Shown piece by piece: positions 37,108 to 50,100 of a DNA stretch of 64,000 nt. Both the position numbers and the translations under genes were made by a program. Origin of the DNA: Suillus spraguei. Lineage: Eukaryota > Basidiomycota > Agaricomycetes > Boletales > Suillaceae. Every line of letters begins with the position of its first letter. Position 1 is the stretch's first letter. Below the pieces are notes generated by a model, which was not told the origin of the DNA, made no database searches, and worked only from the letters and a program-made list of their open reading frames with translations. The stretch lies in contig JABCPU010000143.1 of the NCBI GenBank assembly GCA_016800925.1, positions 62,001 through 126,000 on the forward strand, written 5' to 3'.

Positions 37108-38133
37108 CTACTTGGTAGCCTCGGCCAGCCTCTGCTCTGCCTCTTTGAAGTTGACAACGTTCCAAATTGCAGTGAGGTACTGCATGCATGTCAGCCTCAT
37201 TTTCGAACAAAGAGAGGGACACGTACATCTGCCTTCACATTTTGGTACTGTGAAAGGAGAAAAATGAATATGAAATATGCCACAGTTATTTGCCAGATCA
37301 TTACATACCTGTAAGTAAAAAGCCTGTGAACGGCTGACGTCAGTGGACCGTCGTATGCTAATGACCAGTGACACTTACATGCTCCCAAATGTCAACGCCG
37401 ATAATGGGTGTATGAGCTACGTAAATAGGTCAGAAGAGTGTCCGGTCAGACATCGGTACCCACGTACACAGTAAAGGATCTTGGTTGGCGGTGGTAACGA
37501 TCTCGAGCGTGTTGGTGGCAGAGTTGTAACCCTTCGCAGGCCAATATCAGCAATATGAATTATGCAACCTGTAAAATGTCTTACGAGCCATCCCCATCCG
37601 CTGCCCTGGATAGCTGCTGTGGCAGCATTGAACTTTTTCTTGAACTCTTCCACAGATCCAAAATCACGTTCAATGGCTTTTTTCAGAGGACCATCGGAAA
37701 GGCTGCCACCGTCAGGCGAAAGATTCCTCCAAAACAACGAATGATTGATGTGGCCTAGATGGTATGAAGTCAAGCTTTCAAGACAAGAAGTCTTGAGCCG
37801 TACCACCGCCGTTGAATTTCAGTGCCGACTGTAAGGCAATCTTCTCCCTGACTGAGGGTGACTGCGCATAAGCTTGCTCTGCAGTATTAAGTCCGTTGAC
37901 ATAGGCTTGATGATGCTTAGAGTGATGGAGCTTCATTATTGCCTCGGAGATGTATGGCTCAAGAGCCTAGACCATTAAGCTTCAGGAGCATGCTCTGCGC
38001 GTATATACGGAAAGACACCAACATTGTAAGCGTAAGGCAGGTCCGGAAGAGTGTGGAGAGACATGCTGGACGCTGGGGCCGCAAATGCACGAGCCAGGGA
38101 GGGCCGCAGAGCAGATTTTGCGATGGACAACAT
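37108..38133 (-). CDS. sod2: Mitochondrial manganese superoxide dismutase
   Basis: Converts superoxide to hydrogen peroxide and oxygen in the mitochondrial matrix. About 217 residues on eight exons. The first ~23 residues ([20 protein letters not shown]) are Arg/Ala/Ser-rich with no acids, a typical matrix-targeting peptide, then [19 protein letters not shown]. Metal ligands are His in [14 protein letters not shown], His in [13 protein letters not shown], and Asp and His in [40 protein letters not shown] and [17 protein letters not shown] complete the fold. Start 38133 is preferred over the internal Met at 38064 because it supplies the targeting peptide; 38064 would give a cytosolic form. Introns are all GT-AG and short. 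The FYLQ exon is only 15 nt. Fully open. Confidence 0.95.
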
Positions 38134-38599
38134 ATTGAGGATTCAAGTGAGAACTCCCCGTGGGAGCACCGTCATTCTTTCAAAGTCCAGCTGCTGACTA
38201 AGACGAACGCAACCAGTTCGAACCATTCGCGTCAATACACCTATGACGATCAACCTGGCATCGCAAGTTTCGTATGCCACTCTGCCCATCGTAACACGAC
38301 AAGCTCGTGGACTTTAACTTTTGGAAGCTTCAAGAACATTGCCTAAGATGACTCTTATTGTCGATTCGTTGCGACAAGACATCTTACAGGATTATGATAG
38401 GGCTCCAACCCCCCAAATCAGAAAATTACCTTGTAATTATTTTGGCGGTTTGTTGGCGATCCATCTATATATGAGATATGTGTTTGAAAGTCTAAACTAA
38501 TGGAATGTCCTGATTACCTTCAACGATGTCACTGACCTCCTAGAAGCATTCATCGATATCCCTCGCCACCCACACGAGACTTCTCGAAAACACAGAAAA
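38134..38599. other. Upstream region of the superoxide dismutase gene
   Basis: No supported gene. Probably promoter sequence that ends near the 3' end of the LINE fragment. Confidence 0.4.
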
Positions 38600-39290
38600 A
38601 ATAATTTATCAGTGTTTATTGTCCGTTGGGGCATTGCCCTATGGTAGATAAAACATACAGGTATTTTACTACTAATCTATGTTTGGTTCTGAGCATTTGG
38701 TGTGCGTATATTGGTCCAGGCGTGACGCGAGGACGGATAAAACCAGTTAAAGGCGATAGGGTTAAGGATTACATGCTTTCATTCTTGTTCTTCATCATCA
38801 TCATCCACTGGTGGCGTGACATCTCCAAAAACTTGTCCCATTCTGTGCGTGCTCGCTATGAAGCGGAGTAGGGGTTTGATGCATTTCTGGTTGTTCAGCA
38901 GGTTTTTGAGGTAGTTGGCTTGAGGGCCGATTTCGTTCTGGAGTACGAGGCGTTGTCTGGCGTATCCTAGGCATGCAATTAGGAAGTGACGTACTGTTTC
39001 TTCGCGACGGTGACACTGCTGACAAATGGGGCTAAGGACCTTCGTTATTCGGTGTAGGTGCTTGTTCAGTGGTGCGTGTCCTGTGCGTAACTGGAAGAGT
39101 AGGGAGGAGTGTCGTCGCGGGAGCTTCTCTACTAGCTTGAAGAAGCGTTTCGATGAAGCTGACACGTCAATTTCATGCAGGCGTTTGTAGCGCGGTGAGT
39201 CCCTCACGATGCATGCTGCTTCGGTTCTGATTGCTTCTCTGAGCCGTTGCTTCAGGGCTGTATTTGCTGACTGGCAGGGTGAAAACACAA
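38600..39290 (-). mobile_element. 5'-truncated LINE-type retrotransposon fragment
   Basis: The minus strand encodes only the C-terminal end of a non-LTR retrotransposon ORF2-type protein (38779-39288): KLPRRHSSLLFQLRTGHAPL, a zinc knuckle CQQCHRREETVRHFLIAC (C-x2-C-x7-H-x4-C), then an acidic DDDDEEQE end. Endonuclease and reverse transcriptase are absent, as expected when target-primed reverse transcription stops early. An in-frame stop lies just upstream of 39288. About 180 bp of possible 3' UTR follow to ~38600. The clade (Tad1-like) is a guess from the knuckle. No target duplication was identified. Confidence 0.75.
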
Positions 39291-41037
39291 ATGCCTGAAG
39301 AAGGCTGAACTGATAGTTTTACAGTTTTTCTATGTATTCCAACTTTTGACGCTCATTTCATGTTCTTATTTCCCTCAATTCATTCACTTTGTTGTCCAAC
39401 CCCTCCCAGTTCATAGCAACTCCATTATTGCATCCTTGATCAATCCGCCTGATAATTCCTTGCCGCAGGCAGTCATATTTTTTTCCAGCTTCCTCAAGAT
39501 AGTCTGAACAGTGTCCATCTCTATGTGCTTCCTGCCTTTAATTCCTTACACCTAAGACGGAGTTTGATGGCCTTGACGCGCGTCAATGTGCTCTAAAAAT
39601 TTGGTAAGCACATTAATCCATGTAAGTATTATATGCGTTATAATGATGTTTCTGTCGCAGGATAATAGCAACTATGTGGAACTCATCTGTGCTGCTCCGG
39701 TGACGTGCTTGTCCCTGTGTTTTCTTCAGACTCGTTTTCACTCGTCCGTGTGCGTTTCCACTTATTCAAACCTTCCTGCGCTTGTCCCTGCTAATTTATG
39801 CCAAGTGCCACTCATTGTTGTTTGTCCCTACTCGATCATCTGCATCTGCCGCCGATTTGTCCTTCCTCATTTGCACTCGCTGTCCCTTATTCTCTCGTGC
39901 ATACCTGCCACTACTCGTTGCAGATTTTTTGCACTTCCTCTGCACACTCCACTTGCCCTTGTGGTATTTACCTGCCGCTGCTCGTTAATAATTACCTCCA
40001 CAGAAAATAGGTAAATGGTGTTTGCTATGTATGGGTTAAATTGATTTCAAAGTTTAATTTATCGAGTCTGGGGTCTAGACATAGAGTTGTAGCTTCCATC
40101 AATCGACTATTTTAGCCGGCATCTGTGTAATCTCTTCCTTTCTGTCTCAAATAAATTTGATCTAATTTATTTGATTCTCGAGATTAATCTCATCCAAGAT
40201 GATATTAATCGTATATCATGATGTTACATTCGTAAACACCGGAATTGCTCTCATTCATGATGCACTCAAGAGTTAATTATAAGAATTTACTGATATCATT
40301 ATGTTAACAAGTGGCAGGTGCGGCAGCGGCCTTGAGGCCTGAACACCCGGCCGAAACCAAGGATTATCATTATCTCTGGTCAGTATGCACACCTCTGCAA
40401 TTGATTTAAAATCTTATCAGGGTGATTCCATCTAGTCAAGTGCACTGCAGACCTAAGCCATTCGATGAATATGCCCATAGAGTAGTGCCTATCATTCAAT
40501 GCACAGAATCTGTGATACTGACCTCTGCTGACTCACATTCCTGTGCTTCCAGAGGTTAATGTGTCAGGAAGCTCACAATGTAGATAGGTGAAATGATGCT
40601 GCCGATGGGACACACTACAGTATTTGTGTAGCAAACTCTCAAAACAGCACATGCATCAGTAAATCACTCGGTTCTGTACAGCATGAGAGATGGACAGCTT
40701 GGTCCCTTCTGTACACCTCACTACAATAACACCTCATTCTGTTAGTCCCTGTCCAGACCGCCACAGACACCAACAGACAATTGTGTTGTGCACATTATTT
40801 CGAAACTGTGCCAAACAAATTCATGTGCTACTGTCCAGTAGCTGTAAAGTCGTACTGTGCTGTCCACACATGTAAAAGATGTACACAATCACAAAATATA
40901 TTAAATCATGGAAACATGGATACAAATACTGCTGGTAGGCGCTAGTACTGGTAACAATGATGGATGCATGAACACTCGAGAAAATGATAGTCACAAGATA
41001 CCAGTCCAAATCTAATCAAGCACCACCCGCATATGAC
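39291..41037. other. Unassigned CT-rich interval
   Basis: Long pyrimidine-rich plus-strand frames (39586-40014) repeat Cys/Ser/Leu codons and look like composition effects. No gene or element end could be defined. Confidence 0.4.
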
Positions 41038-41506
41038 TGTTACAATCATATGTGCCCCTATTCATTTTCCTCTCATCTTTACCTTGTATATTATGTAACA
41101 CACATCTCGACTCATATGCTCAACGCATCTGTACTATAGTTGCCTTCCTTCTTTGGATATGCACTTACGTTTTCACGTCTTGCTTGGTCCATGCACACAT
41201 ATTGGCTTATTTAAGCACGCTGTATTACACTTGTGTACTTTACTTTAATCTTACTGGGTTTTACCTGGAATATCCTTCGCTCAGGCCTCCAACCTGAGTT
41301 GTCTAAAATCATTTCTAAGTCTAAGCACTCCTAAGCCTTAGCCATTATTTTTGATCGTCTTTGAGTTGCGACTCTTAGGCTTGAACTTGTACTCGGAACC
41401 CTCCATGTAGTCCTCATCCTCGTTCTCTTTTGAACGTAGTAGAACTTCCCAGCAGACCAGCTGTGTCTTTTCACTGTCGCTGGTGACACCACCCCAGTTC
41501 ATAACA
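41038..41506 (+). repeat. LTR-like repeat R, copy 1
   Basis: About 469 bp from TGTTACAATC to CAGTTCATAACA, so the ends are TGTTA...TAACA. It contains a TATA-like CTTATTTAAGC and the shared core TTACTGGGTTTTACCTGGAA. Flanks ATGAC and ATGAT differ by one base and may be a decayed target duplication. No protein is encoded. Probably a solo LTR of an unseen retrotransposon. Confidence 0.65.
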
Positions 41507-41771
41507 ATGATGATGTTTGGATGTGTCCTTGCCATCGAGTTTGCAGGACTGCGTCCTGTGTGAATTTAATTAGTGAGGACTTCTATTTTGAAAAAAAAAC
41601 CTTGTCATCCTTCTGCAGCCCATTCATGAAGCTATTGTGTCAACTTAGGGCCATGATAGTCATCCTTCATAATGTTCTCAAGCTCAACAACCATCAAAGA
41701 ATAGACAGAGGAGTAGTCTTTTGCAGTAAACTTCGGAAAATATTTGCCACTGCCATTCTTGACTAGCCTGT

Positions 41772-42677
41772 TGTTATGATTGTACATATCCCTATTCATT
41801 CTTTCCTTTACGTGTCCTTTTTGCTTTGCTCTACTTTGTATATCATGTGACATAACCATTTACTTGACTTATATGTTCAACATGTCTGTACTATGATTGC
41901 CTGTCACGAATTCCAAATACAAATCATTACTCTTTTCTAAATTTCCCTAAAGCGTCCAAACCCAGCGCTAAGACAAACACAAACTCCATTGAAATACCTA
42001 TAACCGTTTCTATAACCGAACTTCCTGATGAAGATGAAGAGATCTTTTATGATGCTATCGGATAAGATAAGATAAGATAGTATCACGTGATCTTAGAACT
42101 TTCTAGAATATGATGTCATAACAATGTCACAACTATCACATTGTACGATTCTCGTTTCTATTTTATGATTGGCTAGTAGTTTCAAACTCAGTTTATATCT
42201 CAGTTTCAATATGTGTATATAGTTAGCTAGTTTCGCTGTAGTAGTTCTTTAGTTCAAACCTCTTGTATCTACAACTGTAGCAATCCAAGACGTCCTTGCT
42301 CCTTCCTCTCTTTGTGATAACCTTAGTTTGAGTCCTAGTCTCTGCCCTTGCGTTAATTCATTTGTGGGTTGTGACATTGCCTTCTGCTTCTGGATACACA
42401 TTTACTTCTCACGTCTCTCTTGGTCTGTGTGCACATATTGGTTTATTTAAGCATGCTGTATTACACCTGCATTCGCTACTTTAATCTTACTGGGTTTTAC
42501 CTGGAATATCCTTCACTTAGGCCTCCAACCTAAGTTGTCTGAATTGTCTCTAAGTCTAAGCACTCCTTAGCCTTAGTCTCTATTCTTGATTGTCTTGAGT
42601 TGCAACTCTTGATCATACTTGGATCGCTCCTTGTACGCTCTGTCCTCATTCTCATCTGAATGCAGTAGTTCATAACA
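41772..42677 (+). repeat. LTR-like repeat R, copy 2, split by a solo LTR
   Basis: Same family as 41038-41506, from TGTTATGATT to TTCATAACA. It is interrupted by the 475-bp chromovirus solo LTR at 41902-42376, and removing that LTR plus one TTGCC rejoins it. About 50 bp near its 3' end are missing relative to the other copies. Confidence 0.65.
41902..42376 (+). mobile_element. Solo LTR of the chromovirus (nested)
   Basis: A 475-bp LTR starting TGTCACGAATTCC and ending GGTTGTGACA, the same length as the LTRs of the complete element at 45931-53247 but in the opposite orientation. It is flanked by the direct repeat TTGCC (41897-41901 and 42377-42381). It sits inside repeat R copy 2. LTR-LTR recombination presumably removed the body. 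Confidence 0.92.
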
Positions 42678-43697
42678 CCCATCAAAGACATAGTTGTACT
42701 AAAAATTTGGTGTCAGTGCATTATCAGTAGCATGGAATATTGAAGAAGTACCGCAGCACAAACCAAAGCCAAAGAGTGCAAGGGTAACTTCTCTTTGAAG
42801 ATGTCAGGTTTCCTGTGAGTGATATGATAAGAACCAGTGTAAAAGAAAGTGATGGCAGCTGTGTGGAGTGCAGGATGAGCCGCATTGTTGATTCTTCCAA
42901 GATCATCCAGGCTGTTGCAAAGAAACAAAGACTTGTGCAACAGTTGTGTGGCAACATTCTCAATCCAGGCAGTGCAAGCTTGAGGAGGTATTTCAGGTGG
43001 GAGGTCAGGTTATACATGGAAGGTGCAGTGCTGATGGCTGTCTTCTTGAGGTTGGACTGCCAGGTTGATAAATCTTCATATAGCTAAATAATAGTGCATG
43101 AGGGACTGAGCAAGCGACAACAGACATGCTTACCAGCTTGGCCATATCAGTCTTGTAATCAGGCCATATACCTAGTTGACCTTGTGAGTGAGATATCTTG
43201 GGGAAAAAATAAAAACATACCCACTTTGACCTCATTACCCACTTCAAGCCATTCTATGAGTGATGTTGTGAGTGCTGAAAGGGGCAAATCCTTGATGGAG
43301 TCCAGGAATGCATTCTCAATCACATGCTGAACACGATGTGACAGACAAACTCAGGCTGGGCTTGAAAAGGTAGTTTTTGTATGGTGTCTCTTACTTGGAC
43401 TTTCCTTACCTTAGGTTCGCACTTTTGATGATTACATAAGCACTTTACCTTTCACTCCTTTGCACCACCAAGGATTCTACTTAGTTCCAGTACTGATAGC
43501 TCCTCATTTGTTTGAGTTCTTGTGTAGCTTTCCTCTTTGCAGCTTTTCTAGTTTGGCAGCTTTCATAGCTCACTAGTTAGCTCCTGGATACCTAGTTTTC
43601 TGAAGTGAACATTACCACTGTTTTTGACTGTTTTCTCTCTCCTTCCATTGAGTTTTGGCTAGTCAGAAGTCCTTTGGGCTGAACATACTGCTCCCTG
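42678..43697. other. Unassigned interval between R repeats
   Basis: Frames on both strands (for example 42815-43087 plus) show no family motif. It may be internal sequence of the R-type element or other old transposon debris. Confidence 0.35.
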
Positions 43698-44925
43698 TGT
43701 TACAGTTGTGCCCCTATACATTTTCTCTTTACTTTAACTGTTACATGACTCATACTTATTCGTCTATCATGTGATTCATACATTTCAACATATCTGTACT
43801 ATACTTGCCTTCCTCTTTAAGATATGCACTTACATTCTCATGAGCTCTTGGTCTGTGTGCACATATTGGCTTATTTAAGCAGTGTATTATGATTATATTC
43901 TCTACTTTAATCTTACTGGGTTTTACCTGGAATATTCTTCGCTTAGGCCTCCAACCTAAGTCATCTGAATCATCTCTAAGTCTAAGCACTCCTTAGCCTT
44001 AGTCTCTATTTGTCATATACCATACTTCTAATCCCAGATCCGATCGATTCCATTTCCGTCCGGTCCATAGATCCTGTCCGGACCACCCATCTGAATGTGC
44101 TCACTTCTCGCACCTTAACTCCCTTGTGTATATCTGTGTCTATCTCCTTTTGTCATTCCTCCTGTTTCTGGTATTCCAGCTGATATATTTTCATCCTGCG
44201 TCACTGATCCATTACCTGTGTTCATTTCCGATTCATGCTTACTGATCCGCTGTGCATTAACTAATAGACTTCCGTTACACTTCATACATAGCCCTCGGTC
44301 CCGGACTTGTTGATTATCCGTCTTAGATAGTTACAGTATATAAACCACTTGTAGATCTCCGTAGAACCTTAGTTCGAATATCATCTTAGATTCTGCTCAT
44401 TCTGCTTCCTCCAGACTTAAGCCACTTTCCGCTCTAAGTCATCTTCCGAGACTTAGGATTGATTCCTATAGTCTATATGTATCTCTGACTCTATCTTTGG
44501 ATAGTCTATCTCCATTAGTTTCTAGTTAGGAACTTGTTCCAAAGCTAGTCTTAATATTCGTTCTATTCTTATGTTCCGGATAACCTTCAGACATATCATA
44601 TCCATATCCGATACCTTCGGACGTCCGGATCCGTCACACAACTCCTTCCGGATCTTCGGACATATAACTTCTCCCTGAAATAAGGGGCATTACTTGGGAA
44701 AGGGGCACAGTGCACGAACTGAGGCCAAAGCCCTCTCTACCTTTGAGTACGGTCTTAACACTATTCCTGATTGTCTTGAGTTGTGACTTTCGACAAACCT
44801 TTGATCATACTTGGAATCATTCCTTGTACGCTCCATCCTCATTCTTATCTGAATGCAGTAGAACTCCCCAGCAGACCATCTGTGTCTTTTCACTGTTGCT
44901 GGTGATGCCACCCCAGTTCATAACA
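43698..44925 (+). repeat. LTR-like repeat R, copy 3, split by a solo LTR
   Basis: From TGTTACAGTT to CAGTTCATAACA, split at CTATT by the 750-bp solo LTR at 44011-44760. Removing the insertion and one CTATT gives a ~473 bp repeat like copy 1. The flanks show no matching target duplication. Confidence 0.65.
44011..44760 (+). mobile_element. Solo LTR, family S, nested in repeat R
   Basis: TGTCATATACC...GGTCTTAACA, 750 bp, flanked by the direct repeat CTATT (44006-44010 and 44761-44765). It contains the TATA-like AGTATATAAACCAC and the 3' block AAGGGGCACAGTG. A second copy lies at 46035-46804. No internal coding region of this family is present in the window. Confidence 0.9.
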
Positions 44926-44995
44926 ATGTTTGAAGAATTTGGTACTGTTGCTAGTCCCCCTTCTCCACTTGTCAACTGCACAATAATAATCATGC

Positions 44996-45120
44996 TGTTA
45001 AGATCATACTCAAGGGAGGGTCAGACCAGAGGGGCTTGGCCTCAGCTCATGTGCTGTGCCCCTTTGCCGAATATGGTGCCCTTAATTTCTATAGGGTCAT
45101 GCACATCCGGAGGAAGTCCA
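44996..45120 (-). repeat. Family S LTR fragment, antisense
   Basis: TGTTAAGATCATACTCAAGG...GGCCTCAGCTCATGTGCTGT is the reverse complement of the 3' end of LTR family S. It is truncated. The adjoining 45121-45930 is pyrimidine-rich with a TATA-like TGTATAAATACG near 45735 and no recognised gene. Confidence 0.6.
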
Positions 45121-45930
45121 AATATAGGGACGTGAAGTCTGGCAGACTTCTGGACATAGAGATTGTTACAAGAACACCTTCTTGCACCCCTCCTATCATT
45201 TTTCCTCTTATGTGTCGCCATCTACACTCGTCCCGACAAGGCCTCCATCCTCATCCTCTGCTATCTCATCTGGCTTGCCCTCGTCACTCCTTACCTTGCC
45301 TATGCCCATCTCCTCCATTGTCGCTAAATGTGTGCTCATTGCACATCTTTCACCTACTTCATGCACTTCGTGCTTATACGCACCTTTTGTGCTTCTCACA
45401 CTTCAAGTGCCTCTTCTGCTCTCGCCACCTCTCCCTGTGCTTCAACATGCACCATCCCTTGGTTCACAAAGACAGCCTGCTGGCTCTCAAACAACGACTG
45501 GTATCATCTTATGCTTTATCACTTTTCCCTTTACCTTTCTTGACTCGTGCATTGCCTCATTGGCTTGTACCCTTTATACCTTCGGCTCAGCACCTATGAC
45601 TCCCTTTCACACATGCATGCTTTCATTGGTTCATACACCTCTGACTCATTCATGAGCATGCATCTCTCTATTGGCTATCTGACCTCATACTTAATTCAGC
45701 GATACTTACATATTTGCGCTCTGCTTCAATCTTATGTATAAATACGCACAGATAGCCTTTGTACTTCTTTAACTTGAATCTACTTGATCTTCGACCCTGA
45801 ACTTCCTTTCAATAAGCTTTGATAAGCTTATTGTCTATACTTTGACTTCTTAGAAGCTCATTGCTTCTACATCTATTTGATCATCATAGGACCCATCACT
45901 GAGATGTGGTTGTGAGACAGTGCATTGCAC

Positions 45931-47180
45931 TGTCACAACCCACAAACGAATTAATGCAAGGGCAGAGACTAGGACTCAAACTAAGGTTATCACAAAGAGA
46001 GAGAGGAGCAAGGACGTCTTGGATTGCTACAGTTTGTCATATACCATACTTCTAATCTCAGATCCGATCATATCCGTCCAGATCCGATCGTTTCCATATC
46101 CGTCCGGTCCACAGATCCTGTCCGGACCACCCTTCCGAATGTACTCACTTCTCGCACCTTAACTCCCTGGTGAACATCTGCGTCTATCTCCTTTCATCAT
46201 TTCTCCTACTACCGGTACTTCCGGCTGTTTATATTTCCGTCCTGTGTTACTGATCCGTTTCCTGTGCTCATTTCCGATTCATGCTTACTGATCCGCTGTG
46301 CAATAACTAATAGACTTCCGTTACACTTCGTACATAGCCCTCGGTCCCGGACTTGCTAATTATCCGTCTTAGATACTTACTGTATATAAACCACTTGTAG
46401 ATCTCCGTAGAACCTTAGTTCGAATATCATCTTAGATTCTACTCATTCTGCCTCCTCCGGACTTAAGCCACTCTCCGCTTTAAGTCACCTTCTGAGACTT
46501 ATGGTTGACTCCTATAGTCTATACCTCCGACTCTATCTTCGGATAGTCCATCTCCGTTAGTTTCTAGTTAGGAACTCGTTCCGAAACTAGCCTTAATCTC
46601 TGTCCTCTCCTTACGTTCCGAATTACCTTCGGACGTATTATATCCGACACCTTCGGACACCCGGATCCGTCACGCAACCCCTTCCGGGTCTTCGGACGAA
46701 TAACTCCTCCCTGAAATAAGGGACATTACTCGAGAAAGGGGCACAGTGTACGAACTGAGGCCAAAGCCCTTCGGACCTCTCTACCCTTGAGTACAGTCTT
46801 AACACAGTTGTAGATACAAGAGGTTTGAACTAAAGAACTACTACAGCGAAACTAGTTAACTATATACACATATTGAAACTGAGATATAAACTGAGTTTGA
46901 AACTACTAGCCAATCATAAAATAGAAACGAGAATCGTACAATGTGATAGTTGTGACATTGTTATGACATCATATTCTAGAAGGTTCTAAGATCACGTGAT
47001 ACTATCTTATCTTATCTTATCCGATAGCATCATAAAAGATCTCTTCATCTTCATCAGGAAGTTCGGTTATAGAAGCGGTTATAGGGATTTCGATGGAGTT
47101 TGTGTTTGTCTTAGCGCTGGGTTTAGATGCTTTAGGGAAATTGAGAAAAGAGTAATGATTTGTATTTGGAATTCGTGACA
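45931..47180 (-). repeat. Chromovirus 3' LTR, interrupted
   Basis: 475 bp of LTR plus a 770-bp family S solo LTR and its 5-bp target duplication. It differs from the other LTR at four transitions, two around GAATTAATGC and two around GCGAAACTAGTTAAC. Confidence 0.93.
46035..46804 (+). mobile_element. Solo LTR, family S, nested in the chromovirus LTR
   Basis: TGTCATATACC...CAGTCTTAACA, 770 bp, flanked by CAGTT (46030-46034 and 46805-46809). The other chromovirus LTR shows the empty site GCTACAGTTGTAG. It therefore inserted after the chromovirus. Confidence 0.93.
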
Positions 47181-50100
47181 TTACCCCCTCTCTAGGATGA
47201 GCGTCATCGCGAATGTATGAAGGTCTAATGTTATGTGTTCTCCATTTCTTGAAATCTTCCGAGTTAAGTATAGAACCTTGAATTCTTTTGGTTTTAGCCG
47301 CCGTGGGATTCTTTTTATGAAATTCCGCTATAAGAATTGGGGAATTCTTTACGTTTTCTTCTGGTTCCCATATTGATTCTTCTATCAGATATCCTTCCCA
47401 TTTTACTCGGTATTGCAGCTTTCCTCGGAATAATCGGCTATCTAATACTTCTTCTACGACAAATTCTTCCTGATCGTCAACTATGTCAGGAGGTGGTCGG
47501 GTGGGTTGAGAATGAGGGATCATTTGAGATGCATAGTATGGAGTGAGTAATTGAACGTGAAAAACCGGATGGATCTGATAATTTGCCGGTAATTTCAATT
47601 TATAGTTCACCTCGCCAATCTTCTCTAGTATTTCAAAGGGCCCAAGACGACGATCTGACAGTTTTTTGACTTGGACGACGTTGTTTAATGTTTTTTGCGT
47701 CTAGCCAGACTTTGTCTCCCTTTTTATACTGTGGTGCGTCTTTTACTCCTTTGTCATAGAACCGTTTCATTCATTCATTGACTAGTTTCAAAGTATTTTC
47801 CGCATCATCTCTTGCTTCTTTCATTTGATCCACTCTTTCATCAGCAATGGGGATACAGGAGTTGGAATTAGGAGATATCGTGAATTCTGGATTATATCCA
47901 TATAGAACTTTGAAAGGGCTATGACCGGTGACTGTGACTGCGTTATTATGCGAGAATTCTGCAATTGGCAACCAAGATACCCAATCATTTTGTCTATAAG
48001 AGGTAAACAGGTGTAAATATTGTTCAACTTCTTGATTTACACGTTCTGTTTGTCCGTCCATATGGGGATGATAGGCGGTCGAAGCAGACCATTTTGTGCC
48101 TAATCTTTTTGACATTTGTCCCATAAATTTCGATACGAACTGTGTTCCTCTATCTGAAATCACTTTCTTTGGTGTTCCATGATGTTTCCATACATTTTTA
48201 AAAATAGCTCGGCAATTTCCTTCGAGTCTACTTCTTTTTTGGTGGGAATAAAGTGTGCTTGTTTCGTAAATCGATCAACAACAACAAAAATGCTATCACA
48301 CCCTTCACTCTTTAGTAGGTCCACAATCAGGTCACATGTAATCATTTGCCAAGGTCCTTCTGGAACTTCATTTGGCTGTAAAGGTCCCGTCGGTTTACTA
48401 GGATAGACCTTTGTTTGTCTGCAACGATCGCAACCATCTACATAATCGTGAACACTCTTTGTCATCATTGGCCACCAATAATTTCTGGAAATCAATTCTA
48501 AGGTTTTGGCACGTCCAGGATGTCCAGCCGGTGGTGAGTCATGGAATAACTCTAGAATCTCTCGGCGGATTTCTTTATCATTTGGAACATAGACCAATCC
48601 TCGGAATAACACCAATCCATCTTCAACATTCCATTCTTCGACTCCTCTACGCAATTCACCGGTGCTGCTTTTAGCATTTCTAGCGCTTTCATCACTTCAG
48701 GCTCTCGTTCTGTACTTTGTCTAATCTTTTTGAGAAGAGATTTTTCTCCTTCTATAAGAACTTGGCCTCTTTTAGCAGCATTGATTTTGAAAAATTCTGG
48801 TTTAAGCAAAATGCGATCAGAATTGTCGTTTTCTACCCCCCCTCTGTGGTCTGATCTCTGAGACAGACGATCGGCCTTATCATTGACTACACCAGGCTTA
48901 TGTTGGAGTGTAAATTCATACTCCGCCAGGAACAGACTCCATCTGGCTTGCCTTCGTGTCAATTTTTGACTCATCATGAAATACTCGAGATTCTTATGAT
49001 CGGTCCAGATCTCCACAGGGTGAGGTGCTCCCTGCACATAGTGCCTCCACTCTTCTAACGCTCGAATGATTGCTAATAATTCTTTGTCATGAATGTCATA
49101 ATTTCGTTCTGCATCATTCATTGACTTTGAATAATAAGCGACAGGATGCCATAGTCCATCTTCCATCTGTTGAGAAAGTACTGCACCAGATGCATAGTCA
49201 GAAGCATCGGTCTCTATTCTTTTCTTTTTCTCAACATCTGGCATTACTAGGAGCGGAGCTTCTGTGAATCGTTTCTTTAATTCATCAAATGCATGTTGTT
49301 GTTTCTCCATCCAATTCCATGGAACATCTTTTCTTAGCAAATCATTCATTGGTCTGGCTATGTCCAAGAACCCCAATATGAATCTTCGATAGAAGTTGGC
49401 AAAACCCATGAATGCTTGTATGTCTTTTACGCATTTGGGAACAGGCCATTTTAATACTCCTTCTACTTTCACAGGGTCCATAGATACATTGCCTTTTTCC
49501 ACGATCAACCCTAAGAATTTGACTTTAGACTGTTCAAAACTACATTTCTCTGGTTTCAAGAACAGGTCGTTATCTTTTAATCGTTTGAGTACTTCTCGTA
49601 CGACTTTTCGGTGTTGCTCCTTATTTCCATTTGTAAAGACCAAGATGTCATCGATGTAGACAACGACCGTCTTTCCATCAATGAGATCTCTAAATATTTC
49701 ATTCATCATGGTCTGGAAAGTTGCTGGAGAGTTTGTCAACCCGAAATACATTATGGTTGGTTCATGGTGACCAAAAGGCGTTTTGAAGGCTGCCTTCCAC
49801 TCGTCTCCTTCTTTCATCCGAATATTATTGTATCCCCATCATACATCCATTTTAGAGTACATTGTGGCACCAGTTAAAGCATCAATTAGATCTTGAGATC
49901 TCGGTAAAGGGTATGCATTTTTAACTGTTTTCTCATTGAGCTTTCTATAGTCCATTACTGGTCGTAATTTGCCATCTTTTTTGGCCACAAAGAAGAAAGG
50001 TGCTGCAACAGGAGATTGTGAATCTCTAATACGTCCTAATGCAGTTTCGGCTTTTAACCAATCTTTCAGTGTGTCCATTTCTTTGGGTGATAAAGGATAC

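Noticed and set aside
39586..40014. 142-codon plus-strand frame
   Set aside because: Pyrimidine-rich low-complexity composition with no family motif and overlapping frames open alike.
45036..45655. Two long overlapping frames (187 and 157 codons)
   Set aside because: Both arise from pyrimidine-rich sequence in transposon debris next to the chromovirus LTR; no motif.
46996..47178. 60-codon frame repeated exactly at 53063-53245
   Set aside because: It is LTR sequence present in both chromovirus LTRs; identity reflects the LTR pair, not a duplicated gene.
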